Shown here: one piece after another, positions 6,720-14,662 of the stretch
How positions within the stretch are numbered: position 1 is the stretch's first letter
Layout of the letters: each line of letters opens with the position of its first letter
Source of the DNA: VBDM01 sp035317085
Lineage (GTDB): Bacteria; Pseudomonadota; Gammaproteobacteria; Burkholderiales; SG8-39
Direction of reading: 5' to 3'
DNA length: 15,393 nt
NCBI GenBank assembly: GCA_035317085.1
Contig: DATHHS010000262.1
Span: 1 to 15,393 of the forward strand
Position numbers and translations under genes: made by a program
The notes under the pieces: model-generated
Seen by the model: the letters and a program-made list of their open reading frames with translations, nothing else
Told to the model about the DNA's origin: nothing
Database searches by the model: none

Positions 6720-9320
6720 TCAGGGCATCACCCGGGCAAAGCGCGCGCGGATCTTTACGGTGCGCGCGAGGCCGTCCATCGCTTCGAGCAATTGGAGCTT
6801 CAGATCCGGGTCCAGTCCCGGCTGGCGGGTGAAACTGTCGACTTGTTCGAGCGCAGCGGCGTCCACCTGTCCGTCGACGAACGCGGCGAGCCAGTTGTTG
6901 ACGAAGAACACCTTGCGCGAGCGCTTCAACTCGGGCAAGGCCGCGAGCGCGAGATCGAGGTACGGCTGGGTGAGTTCGGCGTGCTCCACGGAGTTGAAAG
7001 TGAAAAGCGCCGCTTCCACCCAGCCTTCGGCGAGCCTGGGGTCGGACAGAAAGCGTTCGAAGTACGCGCGCTTCGCCTCCGCACTGCGCTCGGCCGCGGC
7101 CGCGGCGAAAGCGTAGCGCCGGCCGTCGTCGCCCCGATCGGCGGCCGTCTGATCGGTAAGAAGTTTCTTCGCCTCCGGGTCGTCGAGCGCGAGCAACCGC
7201 GCGAGGATACGGAAGCGGTCTCGCGAGCTGAGTTTCACTCCGGGAATTTCCAGCGTGTTCGCGAGGAGCGATTTGAGCTGCGAGCGGCCGGAATCCGACC
7301 AGGCGCTCGCCATGAAGGTCCTGAGGAAGGTGATGCGGCGCCCCGGCGTGTCCGCGTGCAGCATCCCCTCGGCGAGAAATTGCTCGAAGCGCGGTGCCAG
7401 AGCGTCGCGCTGCTCATCCGACGCATAGTGGAGAAAAGCGATCTGCGCGCGTTGCAGCAGTCCGGCCAGCGTCACAGGGTCCCGCTCCACGGGAGCGACA
7501 CGCATCACAAGGTCGATGTAGGCGAGGGGCGCAAGCTCGCCGTCCCGCACCGATTCCCAGATCGAATCGAAGATGAGCGAGCGCAGCAGATCGCCCTGCA
7601 CGATTTCCGGGCGTGCAAGCACCGCCTCGCGGCTCGCCGGGTCGAGCGGGAAACGCCCATAGCCGTAGTCGCCGAAATTGGCGAACGCGAATTCGATTTC
7701 CGGCATGCCTTCGATTTCGCTGATGCTCGTGCGCTCGCCGCTCAGCAAGACCTCGGCCGAACGGGGAGGCCCGGTCTCGGGTAAGGCGAACACCGTCACC
7801 TTCATCGGCCAGATTCCGCCTTCGTTGAGCGCGTCGCGTTGCTCGAGAAGCACGTTCTTCGGCCGGCCGTTGCGATCCGTATCCCAGGACAGGCGCACTT
7901 CCGGCATGCCGCGGCGCTTGACCCAGACTTGGGCCCAGGCCTTCAGATCGCGGCGGGAGGCGCGCTCGAGCGCAATGACGAGGTCGTTCCAGTCGGCGAC
8001 CCCATAGGCGTGTTTCTTGACGAACTGCCGCACGGCTCGCTGAAACACGGGCGCACCCAGGTAGAACTCCGCCTGGCGCAAAAGCGCCGGCGCCTTGCCG
8101 TAGACGATGTTGCCGTAGGCGGACTTCGCCGCAGAAAGATTCGGAATCTCGCGATAGATCGCAGTGGAACCCTGCGTGAGGTCGGTGCGGTACGCGGCGG
8201 TCTTGAGTCCGTGAAACGCGTTCCAGACCGGCTGTCCCGGGAGCAACTCTTCAGCCGCCTTGGCCGCCGCAAAATTGGCGAAACCCTCCTTCAGCCACAG
8301 ATCGTCGAACCACTTCATGGTGACCGAGTCGCCGAACCACTGGTGCGAGGCCTCGTGGAACAGCAGCTGCGCCCGGGCGAGAACATCCGTTTCATTCGGC
8401 GCCGACGGAAACAGCACCGCCTCCTCGCGCAGGAACGTCGCGCCGGCGTGCTCCATGCCCCCGTAGGCGAATTCGGGGATGAGCACCAGGTCGTATTTCG
8501 GAAACGGAAAACGGGAATCGAAATAACCCTCGAACCAGCGTACCGCTTCGCGATTGAGTCGCAACACTTCGGGGGCTTCCACCCGCGCGCGGGCGCGCCG
8601 CGACTTGCGCACGAAAAGACGGGTCGGGCCCGAACGCTCGGTGAGTTCGGCGAAGGGCCCGGCAGCAAAGGCGAAGAGATAGGTACTGATCGGCCGGGTT
8701 TCCGCGAATCGAAACCGGCGCATCCTCTTCGGGGCTTTTTCGGCAACGCTCACCGGAGAATTTCCGACCGCGGTCCACGCGCGGGGCACGAGGAGTTCGA
8801 GGCCGAAGCGCGCCTTCAGGTCCGGCTGGTCGAAGCAGGGGAAGACGCTGCTCGCATCCGAGGGAACGAAGAGCGTATAGATGTACTCCGAGCCGTCTTC
8901 CCGGTCGAGGTAGCGCGTTACAGCGCTGCCGGACACCGCGACCGGCGATTCGAAGGACAAGGTGACGCGATTTCTTCCAGCCTGGAAAAATCGCGCCGGA
9001 ACGATCAGATGTTCTTGTTCGAGCTTCGCATTGGCGGGCTTTCCATTGACGCGCAGCTTGCCGACGCTCGCCCTGGGCGAGGGGCGCCAGTCGAGCACGA
9101 GATCGGGCACGCGCCGCGGAAGAATCAGATCGATGGTTTCGGTTCCGACGAGCTTGGTCGCACGCGCGGTGACGTGGATCGCCAGCGTATACCGAACGTC
9201 GCGATACTGTCTTGCCCGCCACTGCGCTAGCTCACGCGATACGCCGGGCTCGAGTCCGGGTACGGCGAAAGCGGCATTCGCCAAGAGACCTGCGGTGAGA
9301 GCGAGCACGGCGCTGCGCAT
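6720..9320 (-). CDS. Secreted M1 family zinc aminopeptidase
   Basis: A zinc metallopeptidase of the M1 (PepN/ERAP-like) family that removes N-terminal residues from peptides. It has 866 residues. It begins with a signal peptide (basic Arg2, hydrophobic 4-17, possible cleavage after AFA near residue 19), so it should act in the periplasm or outside the cell, unlike cytoplasmic E. coli PepN. The zinc site is intact: HEASH (322-326) and Glu345, spaced HEXXH-X18-E. Tyr407 (NIVYGKA) matches the transition-state tyrosine. The exopeptidase motif reads GGMEH (287-291) instead of GxMEN, so the last position is His. A long helical ERAP1-like C-terminal domain follows (about 500-866). It lies 42 bp downstream of the GNAT gene on the same strand and may share its transcript. 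Only a weak ribosome-binding site is visible. Confidence 0.92.
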   Translation of the reverse strand: MRSAVLALTAGLLANAAFAVPGLEPGVSRELAQWRARQYRDVRYTLAIHVTARATKLVGTETIDLILPRRVPDLVLDWRPSPRASVGKLRVNGKPANAKLEQEHLIVPARFFQAGRNRVTLSFESPVAVSGSAVTRYLDREDGSEYIYTLFVPSDASSVFPCFDQPDLKARFGLELLVPRAWTAVGNSPVSVAEKAPKRMRRFRFAETRPISTYLFAFAAGPFAELTERSGPTRLFVRKSRRARARVEAPEVLRLNREAVRWFEGYFDSRFPFPKYDLVLIPEFAYGGMEHAGATFLREEAVLFPSAPNETDVLARAQLLFHEASHQWFGDSVTMKWFDDLWLKEGFANFAAAKAAEELLPGQPVWNAFHGLKTAAYRTDLTQGSTAIYREIPNLSAAKSAYGNIVYGKAPALLRQAEFYLGAPVFQRAVRQFVKKHAYGVADWNDLVIALERASRRDLKAWAQVWVKRRGMPEVRLSWDTDRNGRPKNVLLEQRDALNEGGIWPMKVTVFALPETGPPRSAEVLLSGERTSISEIEGMPEIEFAFANFGDYGYGRFPLDPASREAVLARPEIVQGDLLRSLIFDSIWESVRDGELAPLAYIDLVMRVAPVERDPVTLAGLLQRAQIAFLHYASDEQRDALAPRFEQFLAEGMLHADTPGRRITFLRTFMASAWSDSGRSQLKSLLANTLEIPGVKLSSRDRFRILARLLALDDPEAKKLLTDQTAADRGDDGRRYAFAAAAAERSAEAKRAYFERFLSDPRLAEGWVEAALFTFNSVEHAELTQPYLDLALAALPELKRSRKVFFVNNWLAAFVDGQVDAAALEQVDSFTRQPGLDPDLKLQLLEAMDGLARTVKIRARFARVMP

Positions 9321-9362
9321 TTCACGGATCCGTTGCGCCCCGCCTGCCTGCGATGGCTGGCG

Positions 9363-9875
9363 TCAGCTCTTCGGCAGTTTCGGCGCGGGCCAGGCGGGGA
9401 GCGGCGTGCCTGGCTTGCGCAGTACCCGCACCATGCGCAACGCCATCTCGCGGCCGCGGTAATAGCCCGGGATGTACGCCGATTCCGTGAAACCGAGCGC
9501 CCTGTAGAAGCTGCGCGCGCTGTAATTCGCCGCGCGGAGCTCGAGATGAATCGTCGCGATCCCCGCGGCGTGGGCCGACTCGGTCAACCATTCGACCATG
9601 CGTCGCCCGATGCCCAGTCTCTGATGGGAAGAGCGCACCGCGAGCAGATTCAGATGGGCGTGCTCGTCGCCGAAATACATGATGGCAAAAGCGACGACCC
9701 GATCGCGGTCGCAGGCGAGAAGCGTGAACGTGTCCTTGTTTGCGATCGAGCGCGCGACGCGGTCGGGCCCCCAGGACCAGCCCAGACCCGTTTCGATCAG
9801 GTCGCGCGACATTGTCGCGATCCCGGCGGCATCGGTCGGCCGTCCGGGCCTCAATGTGATGTTTTTCGCGTTCAT
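9363..9875 (-). CDS. GNAT family N-acetyltransferase (RimI-like)
   Basis: A predicted acetyl-CoA-dependent N-acetyltransferase of 170 residues, cytoplasmic. The fold starts with ITLRPGRPTDAAGI (6-19). The acetyl-CoA pyrophosphate loop is in LLAVRSSHQRLGIGRRMV (77-93), fitting Q/R-x-x-G-x-G. LELRAANYSARSFYRALGF (111-129) is like the RimI/ribosomal-protein-alanine acetylase subgroup, and a C-terminal YYRGREMALRM follows. The substrate cannot be told from the sequence; protein N-termini are plausible. The start ATG 9875 places the first strand correctly. A consensus-perfect sigma-54 promoter sequence lies immediately upstream (9891-9907). The M1 aminopeptidase follows after 42 bp, so an N-terminal acetyltransferase and an N-terminal peptidase may be co-transcribed. 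Confidence 0.87.
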   Translation of the reverse strand: MNAKNITLRPGRPTDAAGIATMSRDLIETGLGWSWGPDRVARSIANKDTFTLLACDRDRVVAFAIMYFGDEHAHLNLLAVRSSHQRLGIGRRMVEWLTESAHAAGIATIHLELRAANYSARSFYRALGFTESAYIPGYYRGREMALRMVRVLRKPGTPLPAWPAPKLPKS

Positions 9876-9890
9876 GTGCCGGGATTTGAA

Positions 9891-9907
9891 TGCAACGAGC
9901 GTGCCAA
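9891..9907 (-). promoter_or_regulatory. Candidate sigma-54 (RpoN) -24/-12 promoter
   Basis: Read on the minus strand, the sequence is TTGGCACGCTCGTTGCA. This matches the sigma-54 consensus YTGGCACG-N4-TTGCW at every defined position, with GG and GC 10 bp apart. It lies in the 90-bp gap between hemJ and the GNAT gene, pointing at the GNAT gene. The predicted transcription start would fall near 9880, only about 5 bases before the ATG at 9875, so the mRNA would be almost leaderless. The match is seen directly; function is inferred and needs a transcription-start map. Confidence 0.5.
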
Positions 9908-9965
9908 GATTAGCAGATTGTTGAAAAAGGGGAAATCCGGAGCAAGCGGTGCATGCGACATACCA

Positions 9966-10376
9966 CTAGAACGGTTTGACCACGACGAGGATGACCACGG
10001 CGGCAAGGAGAATTACCGGCACCTCGTTGAACCAGCGATACCAGATGTGCGATTTCGCATTGCGGCCGCGCGCGAAATCGGCGATCAGTTTGCCGCAGTA
10101 CAGGTGGTAGGCGACCAGCACGACGACGATTCCGAGCTTGGCATAGAGCCAGCCACCCATCGCGACGTAGTTGAGCAGCAGCATTCCGAAAAGAAGGGTC
10201 AGCACCGCACTCGGCGTCATGATGCCCCGGTAGAGCTTGCGCTCCATCAGCTGGAAGCGTTCCCTGCCTGCCGCATCCTCGGTCATGGCGTGGTAAACGA
10301 AGAGACGCGGAAGGTAGAACAGTCCGGCGAACCAGGTCACCATGAAAATGATGTGCAGCGCCTTGATCCAGAGCAT
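9966..10376 (-). CDS. hemJ: Protoporphyrinogen oxidase HemJ-like membrane protein
   Basis: HemJ (UPF0093) is the membrane enzyme that oxidises protoporphyrinogen IX to protoporphyrin IX, the penultimate step of haem synthesis, in bacteria without HemG or HemY. From ATG 10376 the protein has 136 residues and four hydrophobic segments (about 5-24, 52-72, 80-98 and 118-134). Family residues are present: His8 in ALHIIFMVTWFAGLFYLPR, Lys80 in WLYAKLG, His91, and the conserved RWFNEVP (114-120). The frame is open far upstream through the permease gene, but the homology begins at MLWIKALH. Its start lies 2 bp after the ABC permease stop, so it is the last gene of a tight minus-strand operon. An alternative label is CopD-family protein, a related fold; HemJ fits better by length and motifs. 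Confidence 0.85.
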   Translation of the reverse strand: MLWIKALHIIFMVTWFAGLFYLPRLFVYHAMTEDAAGRERFQLMERKLYRGIMTPSAVLTLLFGMLLLNYVAMGGWLYAKLGIVVVLVAYHLYCGKLIADFARGRNAKSHIWYRWFNEVPVILLAAVVILVVVKPF

Positions 10377-10378
10377 CG

Positions 10379-11157
10379 CTATTTGAGCAGTCGCCTGCGG
10401 AACAGGATCGTAGCAGCATAGAATCCGGCCGCCGCGTAGGCAAGCAGCACCCCCAGGTGCAGGAAAATGTCCGACGGAACATGGCCGAGCAGCAGCGGAC
10501 GCGCGATCGCCACCGCGTGCGTAAGCGGCAGAAACAGGGCGACCGCCTGAAAGGCGGCGGGCAGTTGCTCCACCGGAAAGAACACCCCGCACAGGAGGTT
10601 CATCGGCGTGATCACCAGCGTGAAGTAGTACATGAAGAAATCGTAGCTCCGCGCCATCGCCGTGACCGCCAGGGCAAGCGCGCCGAAGGTGAGGCCGATG
10701 AGCGGCAGGAGCAGGATCGCCCAGAGCGAGAGGATCGAGCTCGACAGCCCGAGCAGCCACACCACGGCGAGGATCGCGACCCCCGAGAGCACGCTCTTGG
10801 AGGCCGCCCAGACGAGCTCGGCGAGGACGACGTCGTCGAGATCGACCGGGGCGTTCATGATGGCGTCCCAGGTGCGCTGCACGTGCATGCGCGAGAAGGC
10901 CGAGTACATGGATTCGAACGTGGCGCTGTTCATGGTGCTCGAGCACACCATTCCCGCGGCGAGGAACGCGATGTAAGGCACTCCGCCGACCTGCGGCAAC
11001 ATCGAACCCAGGCCGTACCCGAGGCCGAGCACGTAGATCAGGGGATCGGCGAGATTGCCGAGAATGGAAGGAATCGCGAGCTTGCGCCACACGAGCAGGT
11101 TCCGGCGCCACACCGGAAAAAAGCGCAGGCTCATCGAGGGCGGCGCGAAAAATCGCA

Positions 11158-11158
<1 letters not shown>
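10379..11158 (-). CDS. ABC-2 permease, NodJ/DRA type
   Basis: The membrane subunit of an ABC exporter, 259 residues with about six transmembrane helices (ABC-2 fold). It resembles the NodJ permease of the rhizobial lipo-oligosaccharide exporter and the daunorubicin-resistance-type permeases. Visible landmarks are FPVWRRNLLVWRK at the N-terminus, FESMYSAFSRMHVQRTWDAI with the family sequence VQRTW, a NAPV segment, and the late CGVFFPVEQLP. The ATG (11158) overlaps the ATPase stop by one base in TGATG, so the two subunits are translationally coupled, and they presumably form the transporter as a dimer of each. Its stop is followed 2 bp later by hemJ. The substrate is unknown: no nodulation genes lie nearby, so Nod-factor export is unlikely. 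A hydrophobic or lipid-linked substrate is possible. Confidence 0.88.
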
Positions 11159-12056
<898 letters not shown>

Positions 12057-12069
<13 letters not shown>

Positions 12070-12665
12070 GAGCCCTTTACGATGTTCTTGATGGTGTTCA
12101 GCCGCAGATGAAAGAAGTGGTCCGCGCCCGGAATGACCACGACCGGCAATTCCTGCGGCCGCGCCCAGTCGAGCACCTTCGCGAGCGGAATGGTCTCGTC
12201 TACCTCGCCGTGAATCACGATCGAGTCGGACGGCACGATTTCCGAAGGAAAGCGGCCCACGGCGACGCCTACGAGTACGACACGGTGCGGGCTCACGCGC
12301 TGCGCAAGCTGCGTCTGGACCGCCGCACCGAAGGAGAATCCCGCCAGGACGAGCGGCACCGGGCCAAAGGTTTTCTTCGCGTACTCGGCGACGCGGAGCA
12401 AGTCTTCGGTCTCTCCTCTGCCTTCGTCGTGCTCGCCTTCTGATTGACCGACGCCGCGGAAATTGGGCCGCAGCGACACGTAGCCCAGCTCGACGAAAGT
12501 TTTCGCGAGCGTCTGGACCACCTTGTTGTCGAGCGTCCCGCCGTAGAGGGGGTGTGGATGAGCGACGAGCGCCACGCCTCTCTGCGCGGCTTCGGGACGA
12601 TCTGCGATCGTTTCGATCTTTCCCGCCGCACCGTCGATGAAGATCCGCTCGCCCGGCCCGCTCAT
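12057..12665 (-). CDS. Alpha/beta hydrolase
   Basis: A cytoplasmic alpha/beta-hydrolase of 202 residues, like the COG2945-type predicted hydrolases. The nucleophile elbow is GFSFGA (109-114, Ser111). The probable acid is Asp156 in HGEVDETIPL, and the catalytic histidine is His183 in PGADHFFH. An HPHPLYGG motif (36-43) is the usual oxyanion-hole region, and RPNFRGVGQSEG follows at 66-77. The triad is therefore complete, so an active esterase, thioesterase or peptidase is likely, but the substrate is unknown. The start ATG 12665 overlaps the ferredoxin stop as ATGA, and its 3' end overlaps the ABC ATPase start by 13 bp. This position suggests it may act on, or supply, whatever the exporter moves (inference). 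Confidence 0.85.
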
Positions 12666-12970
12666 ATGCGCAGGCGTTCGACCACCCGGCCGTTTCGAAT
12701 GTGCTCCTCGATGATCTCGTCGAGATCGGCGTGGTCGACGTAGGTGTACCAGACCGCGTCCGGGTACACCACGACGCAGGGCCCTTCCTCACAGCGGTCC
12801 AGGCACCCCACCTGATTCACCCGCACCTTCCCGGGACCGGCGAGGCCCAGTTCCTTGACGCGTTTTTTCGCGTAGTCGCGCATCTCGCTCGCGCCCTTGT
12901 CGTTGCAGCAGGCTTCGCCGTTCTGGCGCTGGTTGCAGCAGAAGAAAACGTGTCTTTCGTAGTAGCTCAT
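12662..12970 (-). CDS. Thioredoxin-like [2Fe-2S] ferredoxin
   Basis: A small iron-sulphur protein of 102 residues from ATG 12970; a second ATG two codons upstream (12976) is also possible, but the family usually begins MSYY. It resembles the thioredoxin-fold [2Fe-2S] ferredoxin of Aquifex aeolicus and the NuoE domain. The N-terminal pair lies in HVFFCCNQRQNGEACC (first ligand Cys11, second Cys21 or Cys22 in this numbering). The second pair lies in GCLDRCEEGPC (Cys56 and Cys60). The C-terminal VVVYPDAVWYTYV is strongly conserved in that family. All four ligands appear present, so electron transfer is likely; the partner is unknown. It is the first gene of the tight operon with the hydrolase, ABC exporter and hemJ. 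A TATAAT box lies about 50 bp upstream. Confidence 0.87.
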   Translation of the reverse strand: MSYYERHVFFCCNQRQNGEACCNDKGASEMRDYAKKRVKELGLAGPGKVRVNQVGCLDRCEEGPCVVVYPDAVWYTYVDHADLDEIIEEHIRNGRVVERLRI

Positions 12971-13019
12971 GTCCATTTGCGAAAAAGACTGCGTCTATGG
13001 GAGCGCGCGCGAAAGCGCA

Positions 13020-13025
13020 ATTATA
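13020..13025 (-). promoter_or_regulatory. Possible -10 box before the ferredoxin operon
   Basis: On the minus strand the sequence is TATAAT, a perfect -10 hexamer, standing out in a very GC-rich gap between vanZ and the ferredoxin gene. Transcription would start near 13013, giving a leader of about 40 bases. No recognisable -35 TTGACA lies 16-18 bp upstream, so this may be an activator-dependent promoter or a chance match. Confidence 0.35.
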
Positions 13026-13041
13026 AAGGGCGCGGCCTCCG

Positions 13042-13056
13042 CCCGCCGGTGGCGGG
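13042..13056. other. GC-rich stem-loop between vanZ and ferredoxin gene
   Basis: CCCGCC, a GGT loop and GGCGGG form a perfect 6-bp hairpin just past the vanZ stop (13061-13063, minus strand). No U tract follows directly; only CCCTTTAT comes some 15 bases later. It could be a weak terminator for the pit–macro–vanZ transcript or part of a regulatory element before the ferredoxin promoter. Confidence 0.35.
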
Positions 13057-13060
13057 AGCG

Positions 13061-14128
13061 CTAGGTCCGCTGATGGGCGGTGGCGAGCAGGACCAGATAG
13101 ACCATCGCCGCAAAAGGCCAGATGGCGGAAACGACGCGCGTCGCGCCGTTGAAATTGAAGTACTGCCCCTGCTGCCACAGCGAGAGCGTGGCCGTGTTGT
13201 AGGGATTGGCCGGCGCGAGATTGACGATCGCGGTGGCGGCGAGCAAGGCAAAGCCGATGAGCGCAAGTTGCGCAGTACGCGGCAGGCCCACGGCGAACAT
13301 CAGCAGCACGATTGCCGCGGCGATGCCGTAGAGGCCGCCGGGCGTCACCCATGAAACGATGTCCTGCGGGCCGATGAGCAAGCCGAAGCCGAAGCTGTGC
13401 GTCGCCAGCGCCACCGCCATCAGGAAAATGACCACTCCCCGTGTCGGCTGATTGCGCTCGACGAGGCAGGAGGCGAGCAGTCCGGCAGCCAGGCCGTTGG
13501 CGCAAGCGACTCCGGCTTCCACTCGCAGGAACACTTCGGCGGGATAGAGCTTGCCGGAAGGCGTCTTGAACAGATCGCGCAGATCGCCGGTGCCGAACAG
13601 GAGCGTCTCCGGATTGAGTTGCGCGAAAAGCCACAGCCCGAGCAGCACCAGGCCGAGGTCGATCCGGCGTCCAGAGAGGAACAGCTTGCTGCGCAAACGC
13701 TGCAATCCTCCGGCGTCCATCAGGGGTCGCGTCGCGGCAAGGGCCGCAAGGGTGCCGACCGAACCGCCCAGGGCATTGGTGAGCAGGTCGAGGTTCGAGG
13801 ACGTGCGCGTCGGCAGATAGAGCTGCAGCGACTCGAGCGCGAAACTCAAGGATACCGAGCAGGCCAAGCCGAAGGCAAAAGCGTAACCGCGGCGCAGCCG
13901 GGGATACGCCGCCAGCACGGCGAGAAAACCGAGCGGCATGTAGCCGATGATGTTCGCGACGACATCGAAAGCGGAGATGGGGCGGTCGAAAGGCGCCGTG
14001 AGAAATGCAAAGGGCGGCAAACCCCGGTCGCGCCAGCCGGAGAACGGATGCAGGCTCGCGTAGACGACCAGAAGCAGGTACGCCACGAACAGGTAGCGCG
14101 TCAGCGTGGAAGATCGTTCACCAGACAT
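13061..14128 (-). CDS. VanZ family membrane protein, extended form
   Basis: A 355-residue polytopic inner-membrane protein. The N-terminal part (about 10-135) is a VanZ-like domain. It opens with a first helix ending YASLHPFSGWRDRG, followed by FDVVANIIGYMPLGFL and the motif ESLQLYLPTRTSSNLDLLTNALGG, which carries the conserved E, Q, R, D and N residues of the family. A second half (about 155-352) adds roughly six more hydrophobic segments, making it more than twice as long as simple VanZ proteins. VanZ is known from teicoplanin resistance, but most bacterial homologues have no proven role; a cell-envelope function is only a guess. It starts 15 bp after the macro-domain gene, so the two are probably co-transcribed. 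Confidence 0.82.
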   Translation of the reverse strand: MSGERSSTLTRYLFVAYLLLVVYASLHPFSGWRDRGLPPFAFLTAPFDRPISAFDVVANIIGYMPLGFLAVLAAYPRLRRGYAFAFGLACSVSLSFALESLQLYLPTRTSSNLDLLTNALGGSVGTLAALAATRPLMDAGGLQRLRSKLFLSGRRIDLGLVLLGLWLFAQLNPETLLFGTGDLRDLFKTPSGKLYPAEVFLRVEAGVACANGLAAGLLASCLVERNQPTRGVVIFLMAVALATHSFGFGLLIGPQDIVSWVTPGGLYGIAAAIVLLMFAVGLPRTAQLALIGFALLAATAIVNLAPANPYNTATLSLWQQGQYFNFNGATRVVSAIWPFAAMVYLVLLATAHQRT

Positions 14129-14143
14129 GGCGGCACGATTTTC

Positions 14144-14662
14144 TCACGGCTGCGGTTCCGCCAGCACCCGCTCGTAGATGGCCAGCGCCTCTACGCCGAA
14201 CAGCGCGAACGTGACGGCCTCGATCGCATGATGGTCTTGCGCGAAGCGCAGGCATTCGCGTATGGCGATCCTGGCGGCCCGCTCCATCGGATAGCCGTAC
14301 ACGCCGCAACTGATCGCCGGAAACGCAATGGTGCGGATTCCATGCACCAGCACGAGCTCCAGGCTTTTGCGATAGCAGGAGGCGAGCAACTCCGGCTCGC
14401 CGCTTGCACCGCCCTGCCAGACGGGGCCGACGGTGTGGATAACGTATTTCGCCGGGAGGCGATAGCCGCGCGTGATCTTCGCGTCGCCGGTGGCGCAGCC
14501 GCCGAGCGTGCGGCATTCCGCGAGCAGTTCGGGACCCGCGGCGCGGTGGATCGCGCCGTCCACGCCGCCGCCGCCGAGCAGTGTGGTGTTGGCGGCGTTG
14601 ACGACCGCATCCATCGCGAGCCGGGTGATGTCGGCTTCGATCGCGTACAGCCGCGCGACCAT
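14144..14662 (-). CDS. Macro-domain O-acetyl-ADP-ribose deacetylase (YmdB-like)
   Basis: A macro-domain protein of 172 residues that should bind ADP-ribose and hydrolyse O-acetyl-ADP-ribose or remove mono-ADP-ribose from proteins. The ADP-ribose site is clear: DAVVNAANTTLLGGGGVDGAIHRAAG (about 18-43; Asn22, Asn25 and Asp35), then GDAKITRGYRLPAKYVIHTVGP, and the phosphate loop AISCGVYGYP. The order and motifs match the MacroD/YmdB class, whose Asn and Asp residues are catalytic. Its ATG (14662) directly abuts the stop of the phosphate transporter gene (14663) with no gap, which implies translational coupling. vanZ follows after 15 bp. Confidence 0.92.
   Translation of the reverse strand: MVARLYAIEADITRLAMDAVVNAANTTLLGGGGVDGAIHRAAGPELLAECRTLGGCATGDAKITRGYRLPAKYVIHTVGPVWQGGASGEPELLASCYRKSLELVLVHGIRTIAFPAISCGVYGYPMERAARIAIRECLRFAQDHHAIEAVTFALFGVEALAIYERVLAEPQP

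Noticed and set aside
6792..7784. A 330-codon plus-strand open frame opposite the 3' part of the M1 peptidase
   Set aside because: It is a shadow frame with no domain or ribosome-binding site.
7839..9230. A 463-codon open frame on the plus strand opposite the M1 peptidase
   Set aside because: It is the complement of a strongly supported gene, has an Arg/Gly-rich composition typical of GC-rich antisense frames, and shows no recognisable domain.
9908..9965. A T-rich stretch (CCCCTTTTT on the minus strand) after hemJ as a terminator
   Set aside because: No GC-rich stem precedes the T run at the right distance, so an intrinsic terminator is not supported.
13061..14662. Macro domain plus VanZ as part of a phage-defence or toxin–antitoxin (DarTG-like) system
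   Set aside because: No DarT-like ADP-ribosyltransferase or other toxin is present; the macro domain matches the stand-alone YmdB/MacroD class and sits behind a housekeeping phosphate transporter.
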